A DNA stretch of 64,000 nucleotides from Corbicula japonica (GCA_038501625.1 JAZAYU010000010.1:4982912-5046911); one strand, 5' to 3'. Shown: positions 24,569 to 36,837, numbered from the stretch's first letter. Notes: generated by a model from the sequence alone, not told the origin. Translations and numbers: made by a program.

Positions 24569-24820
24569 ATGCCCCCACAAAGTGGGAGGCATATAGAGTT
24601 GCACTCGTCCGTATGTATGTCCCCAAATCTTGTGGCATCAACTCCTCCTAAACTATAAGGCGGATTTCTTTCAAACTTGCACAGATGATAAAGCAGAATG
24701 TGTAGATGATCGTAAAGAAAGGATTTTTTCCTGCGATCATTTTTACCAGAGTTAAGGCCCTTTGTTATTAAAAATTATGTTGCAGCAGTGGAGGCATCAG
24801 TGTCCAAGGACACATTCTAG
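24569..24820 (+). mobile_element. HINE-type Helentron E5 (minimal, 252 bp)
   Basis: 5' ATGCCCCCACAAAGTGGGAGG after a T run; 3' hairpin GTGTCCAAGGACAC (24800-24813), then ATTCTAG and TTT. No internal tandem array, so this shows the family's minimal form. It lies in what is probably the BBS2 3' untranslated or flanking region. Confidence 0.75.
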
Positions 24821-24871
24821 TTTAAATCAAATGTATGTACAGATCTGTAGTCTGTGAGGTTGTTATTACTT

Positions 24872-25030
24872 TACTTCATGACGTATGGCTTTTATCCCAC
24901 GGCCAGGCAGTGTAGTTTGTTCAGGATCTTCACTGATAAATCTAAAAGTAAACAGTTCAAGGTTTTGCCAGCTAATCTGGATCTACACTAGTTGCACATG
25001 ATAAAAGCCATATCGTGGAGTAAAGAGTTT
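24872..25030. mobile_element. piggyBac-like fold-back MITE, family P, copy 10
   Basis: A shortened copy: left arm TTACTTCATGACGTATGGC, right arm GCTAATCTGGATCTACAC, ending GAGTAAAGAG. Confidence 0.5.
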
Positions 25031-25620
25031 TTGTGAATAAAATTCAGAGCACCATGAGTAAGTGTGAATTCAAACTTGTAGTTTTATCCCAAACGCCACT
25101 GAATCAAACAAGAACCAATCACCATCAACATGTTTTGAAATCATGAAATGTACAAGGCATTTTGTTAAATTAACTAATAGAGATTTTTTTCTGAATTAAA
25201 CTAGGCTGTTACAAAAATATAACAAAATGTGCTTTGATTTAGACATCTGTAGCCATATTTGCATTTCAATGTTGGCAAAAAAGTGAAGGCCAACAATAAC
25301 ATTTGTTCAATATAAATTGGGAATGCTTTGCACTATTGAAATGTCATCCTATCAAAATATGATATAACAATTGCTGTTTCAAGCTCAGGACACAAGTGCA
25401 CTCTGTCAAATATTCTAGACTTGGCAAGCAGAGTTTGTGTGTTTTAATAATGCTTCCCATTACATTGCTAGATTTGTTTAAAAGTCGTGATAAAAACCAT
25501 ATCCATAGAGAATTAAAAAAATGGCAGTCAGTGGAGAACCTGATCAGACTATGCAGACTTCTGTCTGGGTCTACATTGGTTGCAAATTTGAAGTTAATGC
25601 TGTGTTTAGCATAGAAAGTG

Positions 25621-25857
25621 TTAACCCTTTCCTCCATATATATGCATTTTAACGCATGTGCAACCAGTGTAGATCCAGATCAGCCGGCACATGCCCTCTG
25701 ATCAGGATCTGCCCTGGTCACATTTTGGACAGAAATAACCTAACCAATCATAAAGCGAACAGTGCAGATCCTGATCAGACGGCACAGATGTGCTGACTGA
25801 TCTGGATCTACACTGTTCACCCATGCAATAAAGGTGTGTCTATGGAGGAAAGGGTTT
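25621..25857. mobile_element. piggyBac-like fold-back MITE, family P, best copy (11)
   Basis: The clearest example: TTAACCCTTTCCTCCATATA on the left and TATGGAGGAAAGGGTTTA on the right. The left arm TGTAGATCCAGATCAGCCGG is complemented by GACTGATCTGGATCTACACT. The centre near 25740 reads AAATAACCTAACCAATC. The whole element folds back on itself. Confidence 0.8.
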
Positions 25858-26149
25858 ATCATTTCATTTTTATTCATCATCATTATTTATTTATTATTTC
25901 CTAGATTAACCTCACATCTAAATGAGGTATTTCCGTCCATGTTTTATATAAAGTGCTGTGGTATAAAACACTTATACCACTTTATTGGCAGTGATGTATA
26001 GTTTTGATTATTGTTAAGTGATGTTTATTTGATTTCTGTTTGTGATTAGTGTTTATTGATATTTATTACTGTAAATCATGGTTATATAATAGATTGAGTG
26101 TGTAAGATTCTGTAATGTAATGTTTACAAGGAAAAAGTGTGTTCCAAGG

Positions 26150-26215
26150 GTAATGTGTCGGGACTATTGATCTGGACATTGTGGGTTCGAATCTCACCAG
26201 CGATGAAATTCTTCA
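26150..26215 (+). repeat. tRNA-derived sequence
   Basis: The T-arm GTGGG-TTCGAAT-CTCAC (26181-26197) contains a good pol III B box. The upstream D and anticodon arms are too diverged to assign an amino acid. Probably a SINE remnant. Confidence 0.4.
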
Positions 26216-26399
26216 CCAATTTCCTTAATCCACTAGCAGTGTACTGGATTTAACCAAGAAAGGAGTGTGAAAAATAAAAGTTAAAAGATCTTGTTCACCA
26301 TTTATTGATGTTTGAGCTTATCGAGTGTGTCTGTTTTTGAGTGTATATCCCACTGTCCTGTATTTACACCCCTTTCTGTATTCCTGTCTTTTTTGAATA

Positions 26400-26625
26400 A
26401 CCATTTACTCATTATATACAGATTGTATTGCATGTATAACACTTGTAGATCTAGAATAGCTGGCACATCCATTTAAAATGATCAGGATCTAGACTTGTTG
26501 CTGTGTGGTCAGAAATAATTTAATGAATTTAAAAGCAAAGAGTGTAGATCCTAATCTGCATGTACCAGCTGATCTTGATCCACACTGTTTTTCCATGTGA
26601 TAATGGTGTATCTATGGAGTAATCA
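26400..26625. mobile_element. piggyBac-like fold-back MITE, family P, copy 12
   Basis: Left arm GTAGATCTAGAATAGCTGGC, right arm CCAGCTGATCTTGATCCACA, with decayed ends. Confidence 0.5.
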
Positions 26626-27574
26626 AATGAACATTGTAAACAATAGGATGTATGGACCAAGGTGTAATTAAAATAAGTAGTCATGATTTAAAGTTCCAAT
26701 GATTTTTAACAGGAATTTACTGAATTTAAATATAAAAGAAATTGGAAAATGTATCTATGAATTTTCACAACCAAAAGCAAACGCTGTGCATATAGACTGT
26801 TTTACCAAAGATGCTTTTAATTGATCAGTATGCATCAACAAGCTTTTGACATCTTATTTTCAGCATATTTTAAACATAACACATGTTACAAGTTTGAAAT
26901 AGTAAAAACATCAGCCTCACATAGCCTGATGCAGCACAGGACATTGTTATAACAATTTGGTGGACATAGTTGACATCTAAGGTATGTATTTTCTAGACAA
27001 CAAAAATGTGATATTTAGGTTTCAATTAACTTTTGATAATATAATCATGCTGTATTTCACAAATATTGTCATTCTGTATTTCACACATAATTTTATCATG
27101 AAATTTGAATGCATTTCTGTAAGTTGGGTAGGGGTAACCCACTTGGGGCTGGTTGTTCGAAACTTAATCAACATGTTAAATTACCAAAAGAAATAACATT
27201 TCATTGTACGAAATATTTTGTCTACCAGTTTCACTGTCATTAGAATCTAATTATTATAGTGTTAAAATGCATAAAATAAAACTGAAGAGATAAATAGATA
27301 TAGATTTGATTTTATTTGTCAGAATATCCTAATACCAATACTCTAAATTTAACCCTAGGTTAGTTTAACCTGCGGCTGAAGTTTCTAACAACCTGCCCGT
27401 GGAGATAAAGGAATAGTGTATATTGACTTTTTCCAACATTTCTTTTATCTGTGATATCATTTTTCTGAATGATCAGAATAAAAAATAAATATAAGTATGT
27501 TCAATATAGTATTTTGTTTTATATTTTATTCCTAGAGTGTTACAGTCTATCTATTATGCAATTTTCTATCGCTT
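26626..27574. other. AT-rich spacer between BBS2 and the BPL_N gene
   Basis: No gene, MITE or tandem array is visible. Small frames here look like chance. Confidence 0.5.
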
Positions 27575-27800
27575 TACTGACTCCATATCACTTTTTGATT
27601 CTTGTGCGACCATTGAATATCCAGATCAGCCAGCACATCACTGCCATCTGATCTAGATCTACACTAGTCTCATCTTGGTCCGAAATGACTAATGAATCTA
27701 AAAGCACAAAGTAGATCCAGATCAGATGGCACAGATGTTCTGGCTGATCTGGATCTACAATGTTTGCCCATGCAATATAGGTGTATAAGTAAAGGGCTAT
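27575..27800. mobile_element. piggyBac-like fold-back MITE, family P, copy 13
   Basis: Left arm ATATCCAGATCAGCCAGCAC, right arm TGGCTGATCTGGATCTACAA, right end AAGTAAAGGG. It ends 43 bp beyond the BPL_N stop codon, so it may lie in that gene's 3' untranslated region. Confidence 0.65.
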
Positions 27801-27842
27801 AGAATATTTAACAAGTTAAACTATTAAAAATATTAAAAAATA

Positions 27843-30800
27843 TCATATAGAACAGCAGTGAATATCTTTTTTTACTTCTACATTAAGCATCTGTAAAATA
27901 GATCTCATCATTAGTTCTCTTTCGCAAGCGTACTGATCAAGGACTGGTAGAAAATCGGTTACAGTCGTGTCACCATCGTCAATATCGTGGCTGTTGTATT
28001 CTAGATGTGCTCCACTCAGAACAGCACTACCGTTTCCAAACTTGCATAGAACAATGGCTGCTGGGTGGCCTGGTAGGTCAAGGTACCTGGATAACACTTG
28101 AGCCTGATCTGGAGAAATGTGTCCATCGGTTGGTTCTTGAAAATAGCCTCCGCCATTGAAGAACACCTTGCAACAAAATTTCTGGTGTTTGTTCAAAGAA
28201 CTGTTTGTACTTTCACCACTGGATTTCGTGCATTGCTCAATAGTTACATGCTGAGAGGTGTGACATTGATCAAGAGGTTGAGATTTGTCCAAATGAGGTT
28301 GGTGAGAGGTGTGACATTTATTGGGATGAGGTTGAAATTCACCTAAATGAGGTTGGTGAGAGGTGTGACAATTATAAAGATGAGATTGAGATTCATCCAG
28401 GTAAGGTTGGTGAGAGGTGTGACATTTATCAAGATGAGGTTGAGATTCAGCAACATAAGGTTGAAATTCATTGAAAGGGTTATAAGATTCATCACAATTA
28501 GTTAAAGATCTCACACACCCAGTTTCACATCCAGAAATATGTTGGGATTTATCCTTATGTTGAAATTCATTGCACTTCTGATGAGAGTGGTCACAATTAG
28601 GCCGAGGTTTGTCACATTCTAACTGAGATTCATGGCAATGAGGTTGAGTTTCACAACTCGATGATCTAGATGTCACACAGGAGAAGTAAGTTATGCTTTT
28701 ACATGAAGATATATCTGTTTCTGGTAATACTGCAGTTAATTCTGGACAATGAAGAAACCTTTCAGTGAAGTTTATGTGGGCTAATGATGCTCCGCTCCTG
28801 TTCTTATAGTTATAAGGTTTGTATAACGGACCAATCATAGCATCTGAAAAAAGAAGTACACAAGGTAACAGTTCTTGATAATGTCTTATGTTTTTATATG
28901 GTTGTCCTAAGCTGATATTGTTTGGCCGGACTATTGTAGTTTAATTTCAAGATCACTTTAACATTTGTCAGAATAATAATTATATTCTAGTAAAAGACGG
29001 TGTGTAGAGAATAGACACGGCACCATTAGAGCTAAATTCTGTTTGCAGCATTCTGTACGTACGTATTGTGCAGGAAATCCCCACAAATGTAATCGTGACT
29101 TTGTTCATGCTCAGCTCATTTTGAGCTGCATTTTCGTTAATTATAATTTTTTTATTAAATAAAACATTTTTACTGAAAACATGACAAATTGGATCACAAT
29201 AACAATTAAAGAACATGCTGTTTCTGATATATCAAGACTGTTATATTCTAAACATTTAAATTTCAAGCACAGATACTGAGTTGAGCATGAAAAAAGTTCT
29301 AAAATCGCGTGATCATTTCACCACCAACGGTGAGACTTGACCATGATTTTCCACAAGCATGGTGCAAGTTTGTCATGTATGCAACGCCGGAAGCAGTCGG
29401 AGAGCGTGACAATAATAAGCACGTCGGCTAATAATACTAGAAAACGGTAGTTTGACAGTATAAAAAAAGAAATAAAGGAGGAACGAAATTTTATTCAACA
29501 CTTTTATGAAAAGATGAGCATCTCCAAGTGTAAGTCTTACCTGGGTAAAACTTGAGAAAGCGTTCCCCAGCAACTTCAAGCGGCCCATCTTTGTCAAACT
29601 CTATCCTGTCACACGCAAAATACGCCCCTGAACATATTCCAAGGTAGCTACCTCCGGCCCTCGCATACTCCCGGATGTTGTTCATACCACGGTGACCCAG
29701 GGCTTGGATCAAACCAAGGTCATATCCACCTCCGATCGCTAGCAACGCCGTTGTTTCTGTCGTAAGCGTGTCTGCACAATAAAATAAATAACTTTAGTAG
29801 TATGGGCATCACTGTATAACTAACAGTCATTGAACGATTAATCAGGGCTTTTTTATGCTGACTGGGGAAGGGGTCCATATCCTTTAATTTTTAGAAAAAT
29901 AGCGTGATTTTTGCTCTGAAGGGGAATGAAAACCCAGATGTAGTTACTTTTTGCAGAAAACTGCATAATTTTAAAGAAATTGTATGAGGAATGGCGCCCA
30001 CAAATGGCCCCTACTTAAGAAGGAAGCCCTGTTAATAATAAATATTCATTCTCTCCCAATTTGAAACATTTTTTTCGCCGAATGCATCGTTGTGGTAGAG
30101 CATTCTGTCTGCTTTATATCTATTTACTTCTCACAGGCATGTAGGTGACGATGTTCCACGGTCCTTCGCATTATAAGAACTGGAATCATAGGTTCGAATT
30201 AAAGGAAGATCAATAATTTATATAGGGAAACCATGTTATTCATTCCTCGTCTTTGATCAGTTGCATAAAGATTCCTTTTCGTGATACCATGATTTTGTTG
30301 CCATTACGGCGTAATAAAAACTGATGTTGAAAGAAAAGCATGTGAAAAAAATCAAAATAGAAATAAAACTGAATTGTGCTTGAAACCAGGGCTATGTTGA
30401 AACCAACACATTGGTACTAATTTAAACTATTTTTCAGGTCCGTGCCAAAGATCATAAAACTTAAACTGGAGACTTTCAAATCTGAAAGATCCGATAAGGT
30501 GAAATGGAGACTAGTACTCCATTTCAACCAATCAATGCCTGAGATCTGCTACCGATATCTGTGCCCAAGGTTATAAACTGAGCATGGAAACCAGTCTCAA
30601 ATCTCAAGCATCTGATTGGCTGATTAGCCATTTCAGCCAATCAGATGCTTGAGATTTGAGACTGGTTTCCAATCTCAGCTTTATAACCTTCAGCCCAGGG
30701 CTGATGTTAGTTTTATGGTCGTGGGAGCTGCTGAAGCATACTGGCGCAATTTAAATGAATTTCAATTTTACATTCATTTAAAATGAATTAACATAGTCTT

Positions 30801-31403
30801 ACTTGGGACTGCCTATGATGGGAACAAATATGTTGTGTAATAAAAAAAAACATACTCGCATCAACTGAGATTTTCTGCAAGCAGTGTCTCAAATAAAACG
30901 ATAATTACAATCATTATGCAATTTGTTTTAGATTTAATTTAAATACACTGCCGTCAAGGGAGCTATCATTGATCTACAGTAATGTCGAAAATTCGTCTCC
31001 CGAATTAAGGGGAAAATGCAAATCGCGAGAAACTCTGACGGTGTTGTTGGAATTATTCACCGATACGATTTATACATGTTAGTTCGTCTGAAAACCCGCG
31101 GGGAAGTGTGAGGTTGGTGCAGAACCTTAAAATCAGTTGAAAAATCTTTAGTCTGAGTTTCAAGGCGGTAACTCGGACTTTACATGCATCAAACAATATA
31201 CTTTTTAAGCTGTTACCGTTTAAAATTTCATCAGGAGAAATGGTGCCAACGTTATAGAAAGTTTCATCAACATGCTGGCGTAAAACTCGCATTAAAATAG
31301 CCGTGTCTTTTTCATACATTCCGATACCGTTGTACACTCGAATCCACTTCATTTTCGTTAATGATTTATGCAGTCGTCTGTAAAAGAATTTCAATGCATT
31401 CAT
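27843..31403 (-). CDS. BPL_N-domain (class I amidotransferase-like) protein with Cys/His-rich insertion
   Basis: Three exons on the minus strand: 31403-31217, 29771-29541 and 28843-27843. The junctions are GT-AG, phases join, and the total is 1,419 nt (472 residues plus TGA). The start could also be the ATG at 31352, giving MKWIRVYNGIG; the longer version adds a basic stretch that might be a mitochondrial signal. The fold resembles the biotin-protein ligase N-terminal domain: RVYNG at the first strand, ALLAIGGGYDLGL, and the nucleophile elbow YLGICSGAYFA with its cysteine. The C-terminal part continues with VFFNGGGYF and AVLSGAHLEY. No biotin ligase catalytic domain is present, so ligase activity should not be assumed; the function of such stand-alone proteins is unknown to me. 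About 185 residues rich in Cys, His and Gln (roughly 178-362) interrupt the domain. The gene is head-to-head with the MFS transporter. Confidence 0.88.
28257..28448 (-). repeat. 54-bp coding tandem repeat (18-residue unit) in the BPL_N gene
   Basis: Three and a half units of the pattern ESQPHLDKCHTSHQPYLD follow each other in frame. CHTSHQP is the fixed core. Differences between units are mostly amino-acid changes, with no stops. Upstream of the repeat, further Cys/His pairs (for example CDHSHQKC) suggest older, more diverged units. Confidence 0.9.
28844..29540. other. Second intron of the BPL_N gene
   Basis: AT-rich, with no MITE or tandem repeat. Frames here do not resemble any family I know. 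Confidence 0.5.
30085..30215 (+). repeat. tRNA-derived SINE remnant
   Basis: An A-box-like GTGGTAGAGCATTCTG is followed about 100 bp later by a B-box-like GGTTCGAATT. A TAGGTGACGAT end (as at 2331-2402) lies between them, so the SINE was itself disrupted. It lies in the first BPL_N intron. Confidence 0.4.
30442..30560. repeat. Palindromic MITE, family H, copy 7 (diverged)
   Basis: Arms GGAGACTTTCAAATCTGAAA and CCATTTCAACCAATC remain. It abuts copy 8, forming a tandem pair of palindromes in the first BPL_N intron. Confidence 0.6.
30561..30705. repeat. Palindromic MITE, family H, copy 8
   Basis: Near-complete: CCCAAGGTTATAAACTGAGC to GCTTTATAACCTTCAGCCC. The centre is shortened to GGCTGATTAGCC. 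Confidence 0.85.
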
Positions 31404-31804
31404 CCTTCCCAGATCACTGATTTTCTATTCATATTATTGTACGATATTTGTTCTGTCCGAAAATACCTGTACTTCACGATATTATTAATATCCATAGTTC
31501 TGGAATTCAAAACATTTAAATCTTCTATAGCATGGAAAAGGTTAGGAATGTGTATCCGAATTCACTGACATTTTCTTACAAAAGTAAACAATTTCAGTCA
31601 CTCCACTAATATGTTAAAAGTGAAACTGTTTTACCAATTAACGCGCTGGTTCTCTGCTCGCGTTTCGCTCAACGTATTGTATGATACAATGCAGGGAACC
31701 AATACAATCGTCCTTGGCCTCGCATGTAAACAAACCGGCATGGAAAGGTCAAAAGCTCGCATGTGTAGTTTTCTCGATCTTAGATAGCTTTATTGTTCTA
31801 AAAT
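31404..31804. promoter_or_regulatory. Shared promoter region of the divergent BPL_N and MFS genes
   Basis: About 400 bp separate the two start codons. The part near the MFS gene (31640-31760) is richer in CpG than its surroundings (GCTCGCGTTTCGCTCAACG). No TATA box is placed convincingly for either gene. A bidirectional promoter is inferred from geometry alone. Confidence 0.4.
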
Positions 31805-34800
31805 ATGGATAAGGATATAGAATCTTCTCCGTTAGCTTCTGAGGAAGCCGAGACACATCTCGACGATGTGCTCTCAACTTTCAAATTTGGAAAATTTCAC
31901 TTAAAGATGGTGGTACTTACATGTGGTGCATATTTTGCAGCTTGTGCCGAAATGATGTCGATCGTTTTTCTTAGCAAACCTGTGAAATCTCAGTGGAATT
32001 TAGACGATATGATATTTCCCTTGTTGCCATTTTGCAACGGAATCATTAATTTGATAGGGAGCTACACGTTTGGATCTCTAAGTGACAAATTTGGTAGACA
32101 AAGGCCTTTGCTTGCAGCATTGTGCTTTGTGGCAGTGTTTGGTATAGCTTCTGCGTTTGCTCCATTTTTCTGGTTGTTTGTATGCTTGAGAGCGATGGTT
32201 TCTTTTGGAACTTCCGGCATCGAAACTGTAGACTTTGTTCTACTTTTAGGTGAGCTCTATAATACAATATGATAGTTAAGGTGTTTTTGAGTAAGTTCAG
32301 CTCAGGTTGGATATTAACATCTTTGCTTTTATTGCATTTTCTTTTTCTTCTTCTTTACGTCTAGCAACTATTCTTTTGTTTATTCTTATTCCTTTTTACT
32401 GATTATGAAGTACATGTGTATTAAATCGAGAGAACTACGAAGTTTAATTATTTTATTAAAAATACTTCAAAGGACCGATGTCCATGCTATATTTTATTAC
32501 GTTGCTGAATTCTTAAGTTGCTCTTTGTATTTTATAAATTCATAATTATTTCTTTCTGTATTCTTATTTCAAAGGGGTTTAATGCATGAACTATCTCAAT
32601 CATACCTATACATGCATTGCATCATTTCATATTGCAGAGCTTAATGGGAGATTGTTTGGTCAAACTTAATTTCTGCAATATAGATCTGTCAGTAATCATT
32701 CATGTACGATATGCATGGAAACGAGCCCGTGAGTCCGCACATTACAAAGATATTAGCCTTAAAAGGTCACTGAGCTGTGCATTTTTAATATGCCCTCAAA
32801 CGGTCACTGTATTATGAGTTCAATTTACTATTTGAAAAGATTAAAAAAGTAAGCCAAGAGGATTTTCCCTGGTACCTGTGCATGTGTGTCGAAGTTGCTA
32901 TGATGGTCATAATATATTCGTGTATGATCGGTGTCTGTCCCTAGTATGCACAGGGTATCGCTATTGGTCAATCTATTTAGCTGTCATTGAGCATGAAAGA
33001 AATACATGTATGTAATAACTGTTAACAATACAGACAATCAGTTTCGGCATTCAATCAGTTCCTGAACATATTCACAATTTTGAATTAAAAACCGAAAATT
33101 GGTCAAGAAATCATTTTGTGTTCAAGCAACATCACTCTAAATAAGAGAAATGCTGCAAGAACACAATGATTTCTGAACACATTTTCGATTTATAACTCAA
33201 ATGTGCCGGAACTGATTGAATGCCGGAACTGAATAATTGACCGTACATCAAATCTGATTATCACCAGTGTTCAGCGGAAAAGGAAATCTACTCAGCAAGA
33301 AATGAAACCTTACATTTTATCAATAAGAATAACTATGAGATACATAATACACAATCAATATATTTGCACCCTCCAATAAAAACTAACATCCCAAACGTCA
33401 GAAATATCAAAATGCACAATTCAAAGCCCTTTTAATTTTTATTTCCAATCGCAATTTGCATATCCCGACAACCTGATTCAATATGCTGTGCCAGGTTCCT
33501 TTATTGGGTTGAGCAAGCGTAACTTACTGGAACCTGACTCGCTTTTGATAAGTGATGAAAACCGTCTGTTTCTTTCATTTCAGAATTTCTGCCGAGAAAG
33601 AACCGCGGGTGCATTATGGTTGTGATCACATTATGCGGGGCCCTGGGAGCGCTATGTACCGCCTCACTAGCTTGGGCACTGCTACCTCGGTTTGGTTGGC
33701 GTTGGTTTCTTGCGGCGTGCGCTATACCGGCATGCTTGGTTCTTCTGTACAGACTGTGGTTCAGCTTCGAGTCCCCCAGATATCTCTTCATCAGTGGCCA
33801 GCGAGACCGAGGTCTTGATGTACTTAGAGAAATAGCCAAGCAGAACAACACGAGTTTGCCAACGAGTAAAGTCTTATTTTTTTCCATTTCCTTGAGTTTA
33901 TAGAAATGCATATTCCTGTTGCAGACCGACCCGTCATATAGGCATAAAAGAATGTAGATAATTAGCACATAAACATCAGATAATTATTTACCCTTTACAT
34001 AATGGGATATGGCTGTTATCCGGATGGGAAACAGCGTTAATCCAGATCACTGGCACGTCCTTTTGATTCATTAAGTTAATATTTCTGAACAAGAAGCGAA
34101 CAGTGCCGATCCTGGTCAGACAGCAAGGATGTGCCGGCTAATCTGGATCTACACTGCTCGCATATACGATAAAACCCTTATAAATGGAGTAATGGGTAAA
34201 TGACTGTATAAATTATGTTGTTTCCTTTTTAACAATGACAAACACACAAGCTTAAACGCAGTAAAACTCTTCCAATCAAATACATGACAGTAACATTAAA
34301 CAGATCGTCATACATGATGTAGAAGTTCTTATCATTGCCTTACATGACTTTCACGCATTTCAAATGTCAGATACGTGTCGTTTGAAAATAAGATAAAGGC
34401 TATATTGTCACACACAATTTGGCAAAACACGGAAAAACATGCACTGTAGTTTTAAAACGTATTTTTATACGCAGTTTGTAGTAAAGCAAGACCAGAAACC
34501 CAGATGTCCTCCGAAAAATCAATTTTCAAACTTATTCGAAACGTTATGGGTCTCGTATGATTTTTAAATTCTTTAGTCATACTTTGGTGGAAAACAAACA
34601 CATTCGCTTTCAATGGCTCCTCTAATGAAATAAAAATCTCAGTATTTTACACACAGTCGCTAGATAATTTTTATCAACAAAACTCTGGCGGAAGAAGAAT
34701 CGATTTTGAATGACCTTATTTTCACAAATGACAACATTCAGAATTTCATTTTATGTACTTAATTTGCATCTAATTTCATGACCAGGGTGTCTTCTTTATT

Positions 34801-35937
34801 GCACAGAAATAAATAATCCGACTTGGTCACATTTTGAAGAACGAGATCTACCATCAATACGAAAGCAGAGTCTGGCGTTCATATTATAGGCTTCAGTTCG
34901 GCGTTGTTAAGTACAACCGAAATTATGACGATTAAAAATTCAAATTTTTTATTTTTCAATTTACTGGTTGTCCTTACTTTATAAAAAAAATTATGAAGCG
35001 TTAGTCTTTTTACCTTGGCGTTGCAGTCGGTATACGTTTTCATTTTAGCTGAATAAACCAGCTTCATGTGGACTACCCCATCTGTGTTAAATCTTTCAAA
35101 TGTTGTTCACTTGTTTATCACCGTATATACACTGAAAGTCATCTCTAACGCACCATTTTTCATTTTACGTTTTTCTGAATTTCAGGTGAAATCGTCTGTC
35201 CACCAAGCGCAAACCGAGGAAGGATTCAAGATCTGTTTTCTCCAAGCATGCGCAGAACAACCATCTTCTCGACGCTTGTTTGGTTCCTGCAATCCATGGG
35301 ATACTGGAGCGTGACCATGTATCTTCCGGAATACATGGGAACTGTAGGAATCGACCCATATTTTAACATGTTTGCAGTATTTATAGGTGAAATCCCGGGT
35401 CTGTGCCTGGCCATGGCTTTTATTGAACACCGACTATTCGGGAGAATCCGCTGCCTTCGTTTCTTCTCGTTTTTCACTGCACTGGGTCTGACTTTATTCG
35501 CGTTCATCAATGTTTCAATCATAAGGACTATTATTGTTATACTAGTGTATTTCTTTATGGCGCCAATATACTCAATCCTAAATACTTACACACCGGAACT
35601 GTATCCGACGGACAGCCGGAGTATCGCAATGGCGTGGATGTACATGATCATAGCATTTCCGGGAATTATAACCGCCTTCCTGGCGGCGTCGGTTTTATCG
35701 ACAAATATCACGTGGTTATACCCGACGGTTGCTGCTGGATTCTTCTCTTTGCAGTTTCTTTTTACCTTTGGACTAAAATCCGAAACTGCTGGTAAAGCTT
35801 TGAATGACACTAAGCAGACGACAGAAACAGATAACAATCTTGCAGTTTCCGAGACAGAACGAGATGTCCTCATTCAGAATGGAGTTATAAAGCAAAACGG
35901 AGAACATACAGGCGACACCGTATCTACTGAGTTGTGA
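31805..35937 (+). CDS. MFS transporter, SV2/SVOP-like
   Basis: Three exons, 31805-32249, 33584-33865 and 35186-35937, with GT-AG junctions, joining to 492 residues and TGA. The predicted protein has the twelve membrane segments of the major facilitator superfamily. TM1 starts after about 34 residues. The loop between TM2 and TM3 carries the MFS signature GSLSDKFGRQRP. TM4 leads into EFLPRKNRG, the family mark after TM4. ESPRYLF follows TM6, and TELYPTDSR-like TPELYPTDSR follows TM10. The cytosolic tail is hydrophilic and ends GDTVSTEL. EFLPRK, ESPRYL and ELYPTDSR together point to the SV2/SVOP/SLC22-related branch. These carry organic ions or are orphan vesicle proteins; the substrate cannot be read from the sequence. 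Length and topology are complete, and no defect is seen. Confidence 0.92.
32250..33039. other. First intron of the MFS gene
   Basis: AT-rich with no recognisable repeat up to the inverted-repeat element at 33040. Confidence 0.5.
33040..33240. mobile_element. Fold-back MITE of about 200 bp
   Basis: The left arm CGGCATTCAATCAGTTCC is matched by GGAACTGATTGAATGCCGG on the right. The inner arms AAATCATTTTGTGTTC and GAACACAATGATTTC also pair. It lies in the first MFS intron and is unrelated to families P and H. Confidence 0.65.
33990..34200. mobile_element. piggyBac-like fold-back MITE, family P, copy 14
   Basis: TTTACCCTTTACATAATGG on the left, AATGGAGTAATGGGTAAA on the right. It lies in the second MFS intron; the rest of that intron (to 35185) is AT-rich without clear repeats. 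Confidence 0.6.
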
Positions 35938-36224
35938 TGAATTCCACGCCAGTTTTTTTAGTGCACAATCCATATAAACTGCTGGTTTAATGTTTTTAAT
36001 GGTCATTTGAAAGGGCGACTTATTTAAGATTTATTTGCTCAGTTTCATACAATCATACTCAATGACCAGTTCTCAGGTTTGTTTTTAATGACTTTGTTTT
36101 TTTGTTTTTATCTTTAGATATGTTTACATATTTAGTGGATGTATTAAAACTCGAACTTCTGGAACTCTAAAATGGCTTGATTAATTTTAACATATTAAGG
36201 TGGCCATCTACAACATTCTTCGAT

Positions 36225-36300
36225 TGAGTTATCTAACAGCTCTCTGCTGAGTCCCAACTGGGATCCGGAGGTCGCTGGTTCGAGTCCTTTTAAAGACGAA
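36225..36300 (+). repeat. tRNA-derived sequence
   Basis: GTCGCTGGTTCGAGTCC contains a good pol III B box. The preceding CCAACTGGGATCCGG could be a decayed anticodon arm. Probably a SINE remnant in the 3' region of the MFS gene. Confidence 0.4.
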
Positions 36301-36405
36301 ATTTTAATGTGTTGATTGTGTTGAACTACTTTTTAGCATATGGCAGGTCTCTCTTTGGTATGCCATTGATGGCATGATGTTCCTTTCGAAATTAATGTAA
36401 ATTTA

Positions 36406-36411
36406 AATAAA
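36406..36411 (+). terminator. Possible polyadenylation signal of the MFS gene
   Basis: AATAAA about 470 bp after the stop codon, the first good signal I find downstream. Placement is not proof of use. Confidence 0.35.
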
Positions 36412-36837
36412 ATTAGATGTTGTTTTTCAGTTTCTTTCAATAATAGTGAGAGATAAGCTGTTTGATATACTTAAATCTGATATGAATTTCAGAACTATTT
36501 TCTATCAATTTGCCTCATCAGTAATGATTGAAAGTTAAGCGGCTATTTTTTTTTGGACCCTTCACAGGAAACAAGAAACTCTCGGTTTCCAGTTCTTTAC
36601 TAATTACTTTGTAAAGAAAACATAAAATTAAAAGATTATTTGTTTGTTTCACTGAAATATCGATTTTATTTCGCTTGGCTAAGCCACTCGTGAAAATTTC
36701 AGTTTCTAGAGTTCACTCTTGAAATATAGTCCATATTTTCTATGACAATATAGTCGATATTTCTAAACAAACAAATATCCTCTATGTGCTACGAAAATAA
36801 ATCTGACACTGCACAGTTTAAATGTTTTCCAGGCTTC

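Noticed and set aside
27843..31403. A true biotin-protein ligase
   Set aside because: Only the N-terminal amidotransferase-like domain is present; the gene ends without any ligase catalytic region.
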